A stretch of DNA of 6,433 nt from an uncultured Bacteroidales bacterium (GTDB lineage: Bacteria; Bacteroidota; Bacteroidia; Bacteroidales; UBA932): assembly GCA_900544815.1 (NCBI GenBank), contig UQWT01000080.1, positions 1 to 6,433 on the forward strand, given 5' to 3'. The position numbers were made by a program, and so were the translations under genes. Shown piece by piece: positions 1 through 6,433 of the stretch (the first letter of the stretch is position 1; each line of letters starts with the position of its first letter). The notes beneath the pieces are model-generated. The model was not told where the DNA came from. It did not search any database and worked only from the letters and a program-made list of their open reading frames with translations.

Positions 1-41
1 TGGCATTTTTAGATAAATATTCACTTTTAACAATCATTTAA

Positions 42-49
42 CAAAGATT
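42..49 (-). promoter_or_regulatory. Weak -7-like octamer upstream of an unseen left-hand gene
   Basis: The minus strand reads AATCTTTG, the same octamer found at 6422-6429 upstream of the operon. It would drive a leftward gene starting outside the window. A TTG upstream is only 14 bases away instead of the usual 19 to 21, so support is poor. The rest of 1-108 is AT-rich, with no open frame or other structure I can support. Confidence 0.2.
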
Positions 50-108
50 TATAAGTATTGTAACAATAGCATTTTTTTATCGAATACGCGAATTAAGGGG
101 GGTGTAAG

Positions 109-142
109 CCGTTTTTTGTAATAATTTAATTACAAAAAACGG
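109..142. repeat. Perfect 14-bp inverted repeat overlapping the terminator tail
   Basis: CCGTTTTTTGTAAT at 109-122 is exactly mirrored by ATTACAAAAAACGG at 129-142, with a six-base AATTTA spacer. The arm at 129-142 contains the T-tract of the terminator and four bases of its stem, so the two hairpins cannot both be fully formed in one RNA. The function is unknown: it may be a 3'-end-stabilising hairpin, a back-up structure, or an operator for a gene to the left of the window. Confidence 0.75.
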
Positions 143-165
143 AGACCGCAGATTGCAGCCTCCGT
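134..165 (-). terminator. Intrinsic terminator of the four-gene operon
   Basis: On the minus strand an 11-bp stem (ACGGAGGCTGC with GCGGTCTCCGT, including two G-U pairs) closes a five-base AATCT loop at 139-165. A run of six T follows directly, its first T inside the stem. The hairpin starts 25 nt after the stop codon of the DUF5689-type gene, as expected for the end of the transcript. On the plus strand the G-U pairs become A-C mismatches, so the structure is tuned to minus-strand transcription. Confidence 0.9.
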
Positions 166-190
166 AATTTTTCAAAAGAATAAATAGATC

Positions 191-1255
191 CTATTTAACC
201 TCTATAATATCATCATCACTATTTAGCAGTAGCTGATATTTTATATAGCGTCCGCTTTTCGCACTGTATTTCGTAAATATTGCTGTTATATTAACCTTGC
301 TGCCGTTAGCAGGTATAGGTTCAAGTGCAAATTTAGAGTAGCCGCTACTCCTTACAAGAAGATTCTGAAACTCCAATGTTGAACTTGTACTGCCAAACTT
401 AAACAAAGCTGTACCGTAATATTTATTATTGTCATAATTATATGCGTATGTAGGCGCATTCAAATTGCCGGGACGAGGCGACTTAGGCTCCACTTTTGTT
501 TTCCCATTGAGATAGTCGTTCCATTCCTTTATTACCTGTTCAAATCCGTAAGTTGTATATACATCATCTACCTGCTCCAAAAATGATGGGTAAACATCTC
601 CGCTCCATGTCCCAAAATAGCTGGTAAGCCCTTCAATCCTTACAAGACGGCCCAAAAGATCCAACTCGTTATTTTGCAAATAGCGGTAATCTTTTACAAT
701 CACTGTATCTGCAGATGTTAGTTTTGTCCTTTCTCCCGGAAATACAACTGTATTAATAAGTGGCCATACGGATATGTATCCATTGGCGTAGCTCGCATCT
801 GTGGATTCTATTCCAAGGCTAAGCATATATCTGTAGTTGCCAATAACAAGGTTTCTGCACTTAACATATACTATCTGCCCCACAGGGAATATATTGTAAG
901 ATGTTGTTACTCCTAATTTAACCTCAATTGCACCTGTTTCATCCTGAATATACATTGTCCTGTATATGTTACCATCCTTATCGCTACTTATCACCTTTCC
1001 CTTAATTACAAAATTGTCTGTGACGGTGTAGGATTTACCCAATGCATCTGATCCGCTACCGTAATTGTCGTAAAACAGCTGCTTCAACTGTTTTACAGAG
1101 ATTATAGTTGCACCGTCAAAATCTGCATCAGTGTAGATTTTCTTAACCTCCGGATTATCAAAATCACTGTAACATCCCGGCAACAGGAGCGAAACAGCAA
1201 GGAGAGACAACAACAATAATCTGTTTATAATATTATATCTTTTCATTGTGTTCAT
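191..1255 (-). CDS. DUF5689-type surface lipoprotein with two OB-like halves
   Basis: A 354-aa lipoprotein of no established function. The signal peptide ends in LLPGC with C28 as the lipid site; Pro in the lipobox is uncommon. The next residues, YSDFD, resemble the acidic surface-export signal of Bacteroidota, so outward display is likely. After a lead segment (TDADFDGATIISVKQL, 42-57) comes an OB-fold-like unit at about 80-150: FVIKGKVIS, MYIQDETGAIEVKL, then GQIVYVKCRNLVIGNYRYML. A second unit at about 198-354 repeats the order: LLGRLVRIEGL, an insertion, TLEFQNLLVR, then GSKVNITAIF and GRYIKYQLLL. I recognise the N-terminal half as the DUF5689 pattern from memory of the family. The gene directly follows the receptor, the place usually held by a SusD lipoprotein, and is the last gene before the terminator. 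A role in holding nucleic-acid ligands for the receptor is inferred. The ATG at 1255 is preferred over the in-frame ATG at 1246 because AGGT lies seven bases before it. Confidence 0.85.
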   Translation of the reverse strand: MNTMKRYNIINRLLLLSLLAVSLLLPGCYSDFDNPEVKKIYTDADFDGATIISVKQLKQLFYDNYGSGSDALGKSYTVTDNFVIKGKVISSDKDGNIYRTMYIQDETGAIEVKLGVTTSYNIFPVGQIVYVKCRNLVIGNYRYMLSLGIESTDASYANGYISVWPLINTVVFPGERTKLTSADTVIVKDYRYLQNNELDLLGRLVRIEGLTSYFGTWSGDVYPSFLEQVDDVYTTYGFEQVIKEWNDYLNGKTKVEPKSPRPGNLNAPTYAYNYDNNKYYGTALFKFGSTSSTLEFQNLLVRSSGYSKFALEPIPANGSKVNITAIFTKYSAKSGRYIKYQLLLNSDDDIIEVK

Positions 1256-1261
1256 TATTTT

Positions 1262-1265
1262 ACCT
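1262..1265 (-). promoter_or_regulatory. Ribosome-binding site of the DUF5689-type gene
   Basis: AGGT is placed with AGG seven bases before the ATG at 1255. The next in-frame ATG at 1246 would be 16 bases away, so this site decides the start in favour of the longer protein. Confidence 0.5.
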
Positions 1266-1280
1266 ATTATCTAACTTAAA

Positions 1281-4061
1281 TTAGAACCTGAAATATATAT
1301 TCAAGTAGTATGTTGTTCCAAACATATAAAAATACTTAGAATCGAATCTTGTATAGTATGTCTTATCGTTTAACTCGTTCTTTTTTAATCTCATCTGTTC
1401 GTAACCACCTGTCTTGATATTCTGGTCATTCAGTATATTCTTAACCTCCAAGCTAAACCCGAGATTATATATACGTTTAATATACCATGATTTGCTGAAG
1501 TTGGCATTAAGGACAAAGGCATCATCAAATTTCTCCTGCTTACGCATTGTCCATATCATATTGTTTCTCTCCTCCTCTGAGAACATATTATAGTTTACCA
1601 AAGCCTCATCGGTTCTGTAGAGAGGATTCATACTAAGGTAAAGATCTGCATAATAGTTTAGGTCTATACCGGCATAGATATTATGAGGTCCTCTGTAGTT
1701 AAGCCCTATGCTTGCCGCTTTCTGAGGGGTACTGTGAACTTTCATGTCTTTCCAATAAACCGTTGTATTTGCAATAACCTTCTCGCTATTGTCTACAGTT
1801 TGGATAACTTTGGGGTTAGAGGAGTAGTAGTAATCTCCAATGGTTAACGCCCCCCGGAGGTCAACTCCCCATACAAGAGGAACATTAATACCCAATTCCA
1901 TACCCACATGAGTCTGCTCAATACCGCTCATTGCAAAGTTTGTGTATGCTCTGTATTGGTCATCATAAAAACTTATGAGATTAGTTCTATCCTTTATTGT
2001 AGTATAGAAACCTGTAAGTCTCATTTTAAAGTTATTTATTCTTAACGCATAATTAAGATCTGTACTGAATACCTTCTCTGTGGTGAGGTTAGGCACTAAT
2101 GAATTTCTTGTTCTGGGAGATACAAAGGCGTTTTTAAAATATGGAGCCTGTTCCATATACGCTATATTGGCATAAATCCTCTGGTTACCGGTAATTTTAT
2201 ATGTCAAACCTGCTTTTGTTGTGTATGTCCAAAAATCTTTTCTCTCCGAATCACCAAACGAATTGTTAGGGAAAAGTCCCTTCCTATATTTACCTTCTCT
2301 CCAGAACCTTGTTATTCCTGTTTCACCGGCAAGGTATCCTTCAAAAGAGCCTTTATTGAATTTATATGTTGCCCATATCTTCTCACTCTGCACATGTGCA
2401 TAATAATCGTAACCATATTTGTCACCCTTCTTTACCAACCTATTAGGTGTATTGAGGTTATTTTGAGACGACTCTACAGAACCGAAATCTCTCTCTGCAA
2501 ACTGATCTATATCCAACCAATAGTCACCGCCAAGCAGATCCTTTATCTTCTTGTAGTATTCTGTTGTGTTTCTTCTAAAATCAACGCCTAAATTAAGTAC
2601 TTGATGATCTGAAATTCTTTTCATAATCTGCAATTTGGCGTTAAGGTCCCTTTGATCTGTCCTACGCTCTTCAAGGACATATTTGGAACGCCTTGAACCG
2701 GTTGCTATAGAGGGATTTCCCCAATATTCGAGATCTGTGTCCAACAGGCTGTTATAATTGACATTATATATTCTATCCCAATCTATGTGCCTTGTATTCC
2801 TGTCTGAATACCATGCCTCTGTAAGCCATGCTGCAAGATACGGATTATCTTTTGAAGCATCTGACGATACATAATAGCTTGGAAGATTCCTGTAGTAATC
2901 TGGTCGTGGATCTTGTGCGTCATACCAATCAAGAGCCGAATAACCGTTTTTGCCAAATCTGTAAGCAACACTCAATGTAAGATTAAAATCATCTTTTGGA
3001 GTATAGTAATAGTTTAACATTGCAACAGGTTCATGATTATTCCTGACCCTTGCATTTCTTTTGTTTCCATTTTGATAACCCCAGTTTGCATTGTAATAGT
3101 TATTGCCTATGAGATCATAAACCTCTTGAGTTGTGGCTGTCTGCGCCCCCCTCTCTGTAGGTGTACCCAAGAAGGTGAATGCAAGCCTGTGGAACGGATT
3201 GAATTTCTTCTCTATACCTAAATAGTATGCGAAAGCATTGTAATAAACTCCATATACGTAATCGTTACCGCCCTGCCTTGTAGATGCGGATAATGCATAT
3301 GACCACCCATTGTCACTCTCACCGGATGCGTATGTAAGCATAACCCTAAAGCGATAGTTGTTGTTTGCATTTACGATACTTGCTCTAAATCCTTTCCTTA
3401 GTTGTGAAGGTCTTGTATTTATGTTGGTTGTTCCTCCAATACCGCCAACACCATAATCAGATGTCATAAGTCCGCCGGTAAGTTCCTTATTACGGGTAGC
3501 TTCGTTAAGGCCGGTCCATAATGAGTATGGAGAATATCCGCTTAAAGCATCGTTCAAATAGATACCGTTAAGATAAACGCTCTGATTCTCTCCGTCGTAG
3601 CCTCTTGCTTTAAAACGCATTGCACTGAATTTGTAACCGGAAATATTGTCAAAAATATCATTTGATGCAGAAAGTACAACAGGTAATGATTGGTTGTCAT
3701 CTGCAGTCTCTGTATCAAACTCGGTAAAATCATCCTCCTCTACAGCTGCAACGGCCTCCGGAGAGAGGGAAATATTATAGATATTTACAACTTGGTTTCC
3801 AACTTTTACAGTTACAGTGACAGGTAGAAATTCTGTAGCTTCAAATCTAAGCTGATATGTACCGGGAGCTATATCATTTACTTCAAAAGCTCCTGTTTTT
3901 GTGACTAATGCAGGAATATCTGTGCCAATAAAGGTAATTTTTGTACCGGCAAGTGGGGATTTGTCAACCCTGTTGACAACTACACCCTTTACTCCTCCAT
4001 TCTGTGCTAACAGCGGTAATGATACCATAATCATTAGCATGAACAATAAAAATTTTCTCAT
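1281..4061 (-). CDS. TonB-dependent outer-membrane receptor with CarboxypepD_reg-like domain
   Basis: A 926-aa outer-membrane active transporter. Residues 1-19 are a signal peptide (cleavage after LLA, mature protein from Q20). Residues about 22-100 form the Ig-like CarboxypepD_reg-like domain typical of Bacteroidota receptors (GVVVNRVDKSPLAGTKI, then TGAFEVNDIAPGTYQLRFEA). An acidic linker at 108-124 has nine Asp/Glu in 17 residues. The plug follows at about 125-220, including SVYLNGIYLND and GGIGGTTNINTRP. The rest is an aromatic- and Asn-rich beta-barrel ending in IYFRF, with the terminal Phe expected by the BAM machinery. I see no SusC-type plug signature and there is no SusD gene, so this is a non-SusC receptor. 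A canonical TonB box is not obvious. Its partner appears to be the lipoprotein encoded 25 nt downstream, and the two upstream enzymes suggest nucleic-acid fragments or nucleotides as cargo. The substrate is inferred from neighbours; the receptor call itself is firm. The only start-proximal signal is a weak AAGAAA. Confidence 0.95.
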   Translation of the reverse strand: MRKFLLFMLMIMVSLPLLAQNGGVKGVVVNRVDKSPLAGTKITFIGTDIPALVTKTGAFEVNDIAPGTYQLRFEATEFLPVTVTVKVGNQVVNIYNISLSPEAVAAVEEDDFTEFDTETADDNQSLPVVLSASNDIFDNISGYKFSAMRFKARGYDGENQSVYLNGIYLNDALSGYSPYSLWTGLNEATRNKELTGGLMTSDYGVGGIGGTTNINTRPSQLRKGFRASIVNANNNYRFRVMLTYASGESDNGWSYALSASTRQGGNDYVYGVYYNAFAYYLGIEKKFNPFHRLAFTFLGTPTERGAQTATTQEVYDLIGNNYYNANWGYQNGNKRNARVRNNHEPVAMLNYYYTPKDDFNLTLSVAYRFGKNGYSALDWYDAQDPRPDYYRNLPSYYVSSDASKDNPYLAAWLTEAWYSDRNTRHIDWDRIYNVNYNSLLDTDLEYWGNPSIATGSRRSKYVLEERRTDQRDLNAKLQIMKRISDHQVLNLGVDFRRNTTEYYKKIKDLLGGDYWLDIDQFAERDFGSVESSQNNLNTPNRLVKKGDKYGYDYYAHVQSEKIWATYKFNKGSFEGYLAGETGITRFWREGKYRKGLFPNNSFGDSERKDFWTYTTKAGLTYKITGNQRIYANIAYMEQAPYFKNAFVSPRTRNSLVPNLTTEKVFSTDLNYALRINNFKMRLTGFYTTIKDRTNLISFYDDQYRAYTNFAMSGIEQTHVGMELGINVPLVWGVDLRGALTIGDYYYSSNPKVIQTVDNSEKVIANTTVYWKDMKVHSTPQKAASIGLNYRGPHNIYAGIDLNYYADLYLSMNPLYRTDEALVNYNMFSEEERNNMIWTMRKQEKFDDAFVLNANFSKSWYIKRIYNLGFSLEVKNILNDQNIKTGGYEQMRLKKNELNDKTYYTRFDSKYFYMFGTTYYLNIYFRF

Positions 4062-4114
4062 ATACTAAATAATTTCTTGTTCGGATTAATTTAAGTTAAC
4101 ATATTATCAACAGG

Positions 4115-5173
4115 TTACTGTTTGGTAATAAGTAAATATACAGGGAAATGGTCGCTGTAACCACCCTGAAAGGTATTCCCGACAAAGGTTCTCAAAGGAT
4201 AGTTCTTATATTGTCCGCTTTGTTGGGTTAAAAAGGCTCTGTTGAAAATATTGCCGTAAAACTGCGACTTTGGAGCCTTGTATAACTTTAATGTACCTTT
4301 TGGGCCGTCAACCAAGTTTCTGCTTACAACCATGTTATCAAACAGATTCCAGCTGTCTTGATATGCCAATGTTCCATATCCTGCCTTAAACATAGGTAGG
4401 AAAGGGTTAAACAGCGTCATATCTGAATTTATATCTTTTACCTTTCCAACAGCATTGAGGGCAGTTGTAAGACTTTTATCTGTAGGATCATCATTCATAT
4501 CGCCCATTATTACTATGTGCGTATGCGGATCTGCCGTAAGGACAGAATCAACATGCTGTCTTATAATCTCAGCTGCCCTGACTCTGTTCGGCTCGGATGC
4601 TGCCTGACCTCCAAGTCTCGATGGCCAGTGGCAGACATAAAACATGAACCTTTCACCCTCGATTGTTCCCCAAACAGATAAAATATCTCTTGTCTTAAAG
4701 TATGGTTTGTCGGGAAAAACATAAGGGATAGGATAGCTACCTTCATATTTGAAAACATCAGGCCTGTAAAGTAGTGCAACATCAACACCACGTGCATCGG
4801 GAGAATCGTAATGCACAATCTGATAGTTTGCCCGCTGAAGTTTTGCGGTTGCAACAAGATCCTCCAAAACATTTCTGTTCTCAATCTCAGAAACGCCTAT
4901 TACAGCCGGAAACGTCTTTAGCGAACCAGCTATATTATAGAAAACCTTCTCTATATTGCCTATTTTAGTCCAATATTTCTTGCTGTTCCAGGCTTTTGGA
5001 CCGCCGGGAGTAAACTCGGCATCATAAACGCCGGGAGACTTAAGAGTATCAAAAAGATTCTCGAGGTTGTAAAAAACTACAGGATATTTTTTTTCTGTAG
5101 GATTCTGTGCTAAAGAGACCTGGACAAATCCTGCAATAAAAAATATCAGTAATAATATATTATTTCTTCTCAT
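4115..5173 (-). CDS. Secreted endonuclease/exonuclease/phosphatase family protein
   Basis: A 352-aa metal-dependent phosphodiesterase/nuclease of the EEP (DNase I-like) superfamily. Residues 1-22 are a signal peptide with a probable signal peptidase I site after SLA (A22). There is no lipobox and no type IX secretion C-terminal domain, so a soluble periplasmic location is most likely. The family motifs appear in order: YNLEN with N36 and E38, VSEIEN with metal-binding E96, RGVDVALLY at 129-136, HWPSR with H182, GDMND with D225 and N227, LFDN with D279, and terminal SDH with D341 and H342. All expected catalytic positions are present and the length fits a single-domain secreted member. The gene lies between the nuclease and the receptor, separated by 26 and 53 nt. 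This suggests it acts on the products of the surface nuclease, as a phosphodiesterase or nuclease. EEP proteins also include inositol-phosphate and sphingomyelin hydrolases, so the substrate is inferred from context only. No strong Shine-Dalgarno is visible; there is a purine stretch (AAAGAAAA) before the start. Confidence 0.92.
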   Translation of the reverse strand: MRRNNILLLIFFIAGFVQVSLAQNPTEKKYPVVFYNLENLFDTLKSPGVYDAEFTPGGPKAWNSKKYWTKIGNIEKVFYNIAGSLKTFPAVIGVSEIENRNVLEDLVATAKLQRANYQIVHYDSPDARGVDVALLYRPDVFKYEGSYPIPYVFPDKPYFKTRDILSVWGTIEGERFMFYVCHWPSRLGGQAASEPNRVRAAEIIRQHVDSVLTADPHTHIVIMGDMNDDPTDKSLTTALNAVGKVKDINSDMTLFNPFLPMFKAGYGTLAYQDSWNLFDNMVVSRNLVDGPKGTLKLYKAPKSQFYGNIFNRAFLTQQSGQYKNYPLRTFVGNTFQGGYSDHFPVYLLITKQ

Positions 5174-5199
5174 ATTGAATTTTCTTTAAATATAACCTG

Positions 5200-6342
5200 C
5201 TAAAGCCCCCACTCGTTAGGTTTATATGATGATTCAACAGCCAATTCAACATCCTTAGGCAAATTGGCAAAAAAATCCAATCCTGTTTTTCTTTCAATTT
5301 CATCTATACTGCATGCGTATGATGAATTGACTTTTCCGGAATTGGCCTTATGCTCAAACCAAAACCCGATTCCTTTATATGTTTTGGTAGCACCGGAAGA
5401 TTTTACGCCCACAAGGACTTTGTAATAGTAGTTCGGTACGGCAATTTTTTGGATGCCGATTCTGTCATTGGTGTAGGAGACAGATTCCAAACCGCCAACG
5501 GTCTTTAATACAGCACCTGTAACAACATATAAGGTGTCGCAACTATTTGCATAACTTCTTACTTTGTTCTCCATATCTGCCCAAATCTTCTGGTTAAAAC
5601 CGCCAAGCTGTGGTGTCATATTGGAGTAATAGAATGTTTGGGAATTAAGCTCTGCATTTCCTGTACGGTCTGCAGATGGGAGCTGGTGCCCGCGGTCATA
5701 ACCGGGTAAAGTTGCATTTATTTGCGATGATGCAGGAAATAACGGATCTACTCTAAAATCGTTTTTTCTTTGAACGCTTCCCAAATAGTCTTTAGATAAC
5801 GGATATGCAACCCAATTCGCAATCTTGTTACTAAGGTCAAAATTTAGAGTATAGTTTCTCGCCTTGCCACCGTTTATGGTAGCATAGTGAGAAACTGTTT
5901 TAACAGTTGCTGTATTTGCAGGTATTACAGGAAGTTCACAGTACCTGTTGGGGTAACTGTCTGTACCTAACTGGGTAAAGACAACCTGTGCCGTTTCTGT
6001 TCCTTGAATAACTTTAATGGTAGCATCTCTCTTGTCATTGCTGTAATTAACTGTATAGGTTAATGTAAGTGTTGCATTACCGGTACCGCTTGTAGGTGAG
6101 AGTTTACACCAAGCCTCTGTTTCGGCAGGGAACTCAACTGTTGCAGCCCATGTACCATTAGATGCAATTTTCACAAACTGCGCAACATCACTTGCAGCAG
6201 CCTCTGCACGTTGCAAAGTAACAGTTACACTATCCTTTACATGCACCTCCTCCTTTTTGCTACAGGAGAAGAGAACAAAAGAGAACGCTATAAAAGTTAA
6301 TAAATATTTGAAACTTGCAAATTGTCTCTTTAATAACATCAT
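5200..6342 (-). CDS. BACON-domain DNA/RNA non-specific endonuclease, lipoprotein
   Basis: Predicted Mg2+-dependent sugar-non-specific nuclease of the Serratia nuclease/NUC1 (Endonuclease_NS) family, 380 aa, lipid-anchored. Residues 1-26 are a signal peptide ending in lipobox LFSC, with C27 as the lipidated cysteine. The following SKKEE resembles the Bacteroidota surface-export signal, so the enzyme probably faces outward. Residues about 35-127 form a BACON domain (WCKLSPTSG, then N99, RDATIKV and a closing FTQLG). The nuclease domain spans about 150-375. Its DRGH motif gives D216, R217 and the general base H219, followed by N241, N250, W254, E258 and R262. These match in order and spacing the Serratia residues R87, H89, N110, N119, W123, E127 and R131, so the active site looks complete. 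It is the first gene of the operon, 26 nt before the EEP gene. Two ATG codons are adjacent (6342 and 6339). The AAAGGT upstream suits the second slightly better, which changes only one residue. BACON more often accompanies carbohydrate-active enzymes. Family call is firm; surface location is inferred. Confidence 0.93.
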   Translation of the reverse strand: MMLLKRQFASFKYLLTFIAFSFVLFSCSKKEEVHVKDSVTVTLQRAEAAASDVAQFVKIASNGTWAATVEFPAETEAWCKLSPTSGTGNATLTLTYTVNYSNDKRDATIKVIQGTETAQVVFTQLGTDSYPNRYCELPVIPANTATVKTVSHYATINGGKARNYTLNFDLSNKIANWVAYPLSKDYLGSVQRKNDFRVDPLFPASSQINATLPGYDRGHQLPSADRTGNAELNSQTFYYSNMTPQLGGFNQKIWADMENKVRSYANSCDTLYVVTGAVLKTVGGLESVSYTNDRIGIQKIAVPNYYYKVLVGVKSSGATKTYKGIGFWFEHKANSGKVNSSYACSIDEIERKTGLDFFANLPKDVELAVESSYKPNEWGL

Positions 6343-6345
6343 TAT

Positions 6346-6352
6346 ACCTTTT
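6346..6352 (-). promoter_or_regulatory. Ribosome-binding site of the nuclease gene
   Basis: AAAAGGT lies just before two adjacent ATG codons. AGG is four bases from the ATG at 6342 and seven from the ATG at 6339, so the second start may be the one used. It directly follows the leader hairpin, leaving almost no unpaired RNA upstream of it. Confidence 0.5.
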
Positions 6353-6354
6353 AT

Positions 6355-6398
6355 ACAAGCAATCTATGCCTTAAGCTATTAAGACATAGACTGCTTAT
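6355..6398 (-). other. Long hairpin in the operon leader
   Basis: In the minus-strand RNA a 20-bp stem with three G-U pairs and no mismatch closes a four-base UAGC loop (loop at 6375-6378). The arms begin AUAAGCAGUCUAUG and end CAUAGAUUGCUUGU. It sits 12 nt before the first start codon, directly next to the AAAGGT ribosome-binding sequence. On the plus strand the same G-U positions become A-C mismatches, so the structure favours the transcript of this operon. There is no T-tract after it, so it does not look like a simple terminator. It could control translation or protect the 5' end of the mRNA. Confidence 0.75.
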
Positions 6399-6421
6399 TA
6401 TAATCTATTTTACATTTATGG

Positions 6422-6429
6422 CAAAGATT
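6422..6429 (-). promoter_or_regulatory. Possible -7 promoter element, cut by the window edge
   Basis: The minus strand reads AATCTTTGC here, one base from the TATCTTTGC form of the Bacteroidota -7 consensus TAnnTTTG. If real, transcription would start near 6415 and give a leader of about 70 nt containing the hairpin at 6355-6398. The matching -33 TTG element would lie beyond 6433, so the promoter cannot be tested within this window. Confidence 0.4.
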
Positions 6430-6433
6430 ACAA

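Noticed and set aside
2221..3221. Several 60-65 codon open frames opposite to or within the receptor gene
   Set aside because: They overlap the well-supported receptor frame, show no domain or signal features and have no ribosome-binding site of note.
191..4061. A SusC/SusD pair in a classical polysaccharide utilization locus
   Set aside because: The receptor lacks the SusC-type plug signature, the partner lipoprotein does not resemble SusD, and the neighbouring enzymes are nucleases, not glycoside hydrolases.
4095..4111. Small hairpin in the gap between the EEP and receptor genes
   Set aside because: Seven pairs with two G-U and mostly A-T, with no T-tract. Too weak to call a terminator or regulatory element.
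4561..4884. A 107-codon open frame on the minus strand inside the EEP gene
   Set aside because: It lies wholly within the EEP coding region in another frame, has no family resemblance, and the EEP frame carries all catalytic motifs.
4774..4968. Short plus-strand open frame opposite the EEP gene
   Set aside because: Antisense shadow with a composition rich in Gln, His and Ser and no recognisable motif.
5200..6342. A toxin-immunity or anti-phage defence role for the nuclease
   Set aside because: The nuclease has a lipoprotein signal and no immunity gene or toxin delivery domain is nearby, so a nutritional role fits the operon better.

Overview
The window looks like chromosomal DNA from a Bacteroidota bacterium, most likely the order Bacteroidales. 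The evidence is an AT-rich sequence, two lipoproteins with acidic surface-export-like residues after the lipid cysteine, a BACON domain, a TonB-dependent receptor with an N-terminal CarboxypepD_reg-like domain, a DUF5689-type protein, and weak Shine-Dalgarno sequences. The species cannot be named from this stretch.

All four genes lie on the minus strand and read from right to left. They are a BACON plus DNA/RNA non-specific endonuclease lipoprotein (6342-5200), a secreted endonuclease/exonuclease/phosphatase (EEP) family protein (5173-4115), a TonB-dependent outer-membrane receptor (4061-1281) and a DUF5689-type lipoprotein (1255-191). The gaps between genes are 26, 53 and 25 nt and contain no terminator. 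A strong intrinsic terminator lies 25 nt past the last stop codon. The right edge carries a leader with a long hairpin and a partial promoter-like element. The window therefore appears to hold one nearly complete four-gene operon, with only the -33 part of the promoter missing.

The working model is an extracellular nucleic-acid harvesting system built like a polysaccharide utilization locus but without SusC/SusD. A surface-anchored endonuclease would cut DNA or RNA. A surface lipoprotein with two OB-like halves would bind the pieces. The TonB-dependent receptor would import them, and a periplasmic EEP enzyme would continue hydrolysis. Each family call is well supported by motifs. The joint function is inferred from gene order and has not been shown.

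Region by region: 1-108 is non-coding and AT-rich, with one weak promoter-like octamer; 109-165 holds two overlapping inverted repeats (terminator plus a second hairpin); 191-6342 is the operon; 6343-6433 is its leader and promoter region. There is no RNA gene, insertion sequence, CRISPR array or stretch over 300 bases without a gene.
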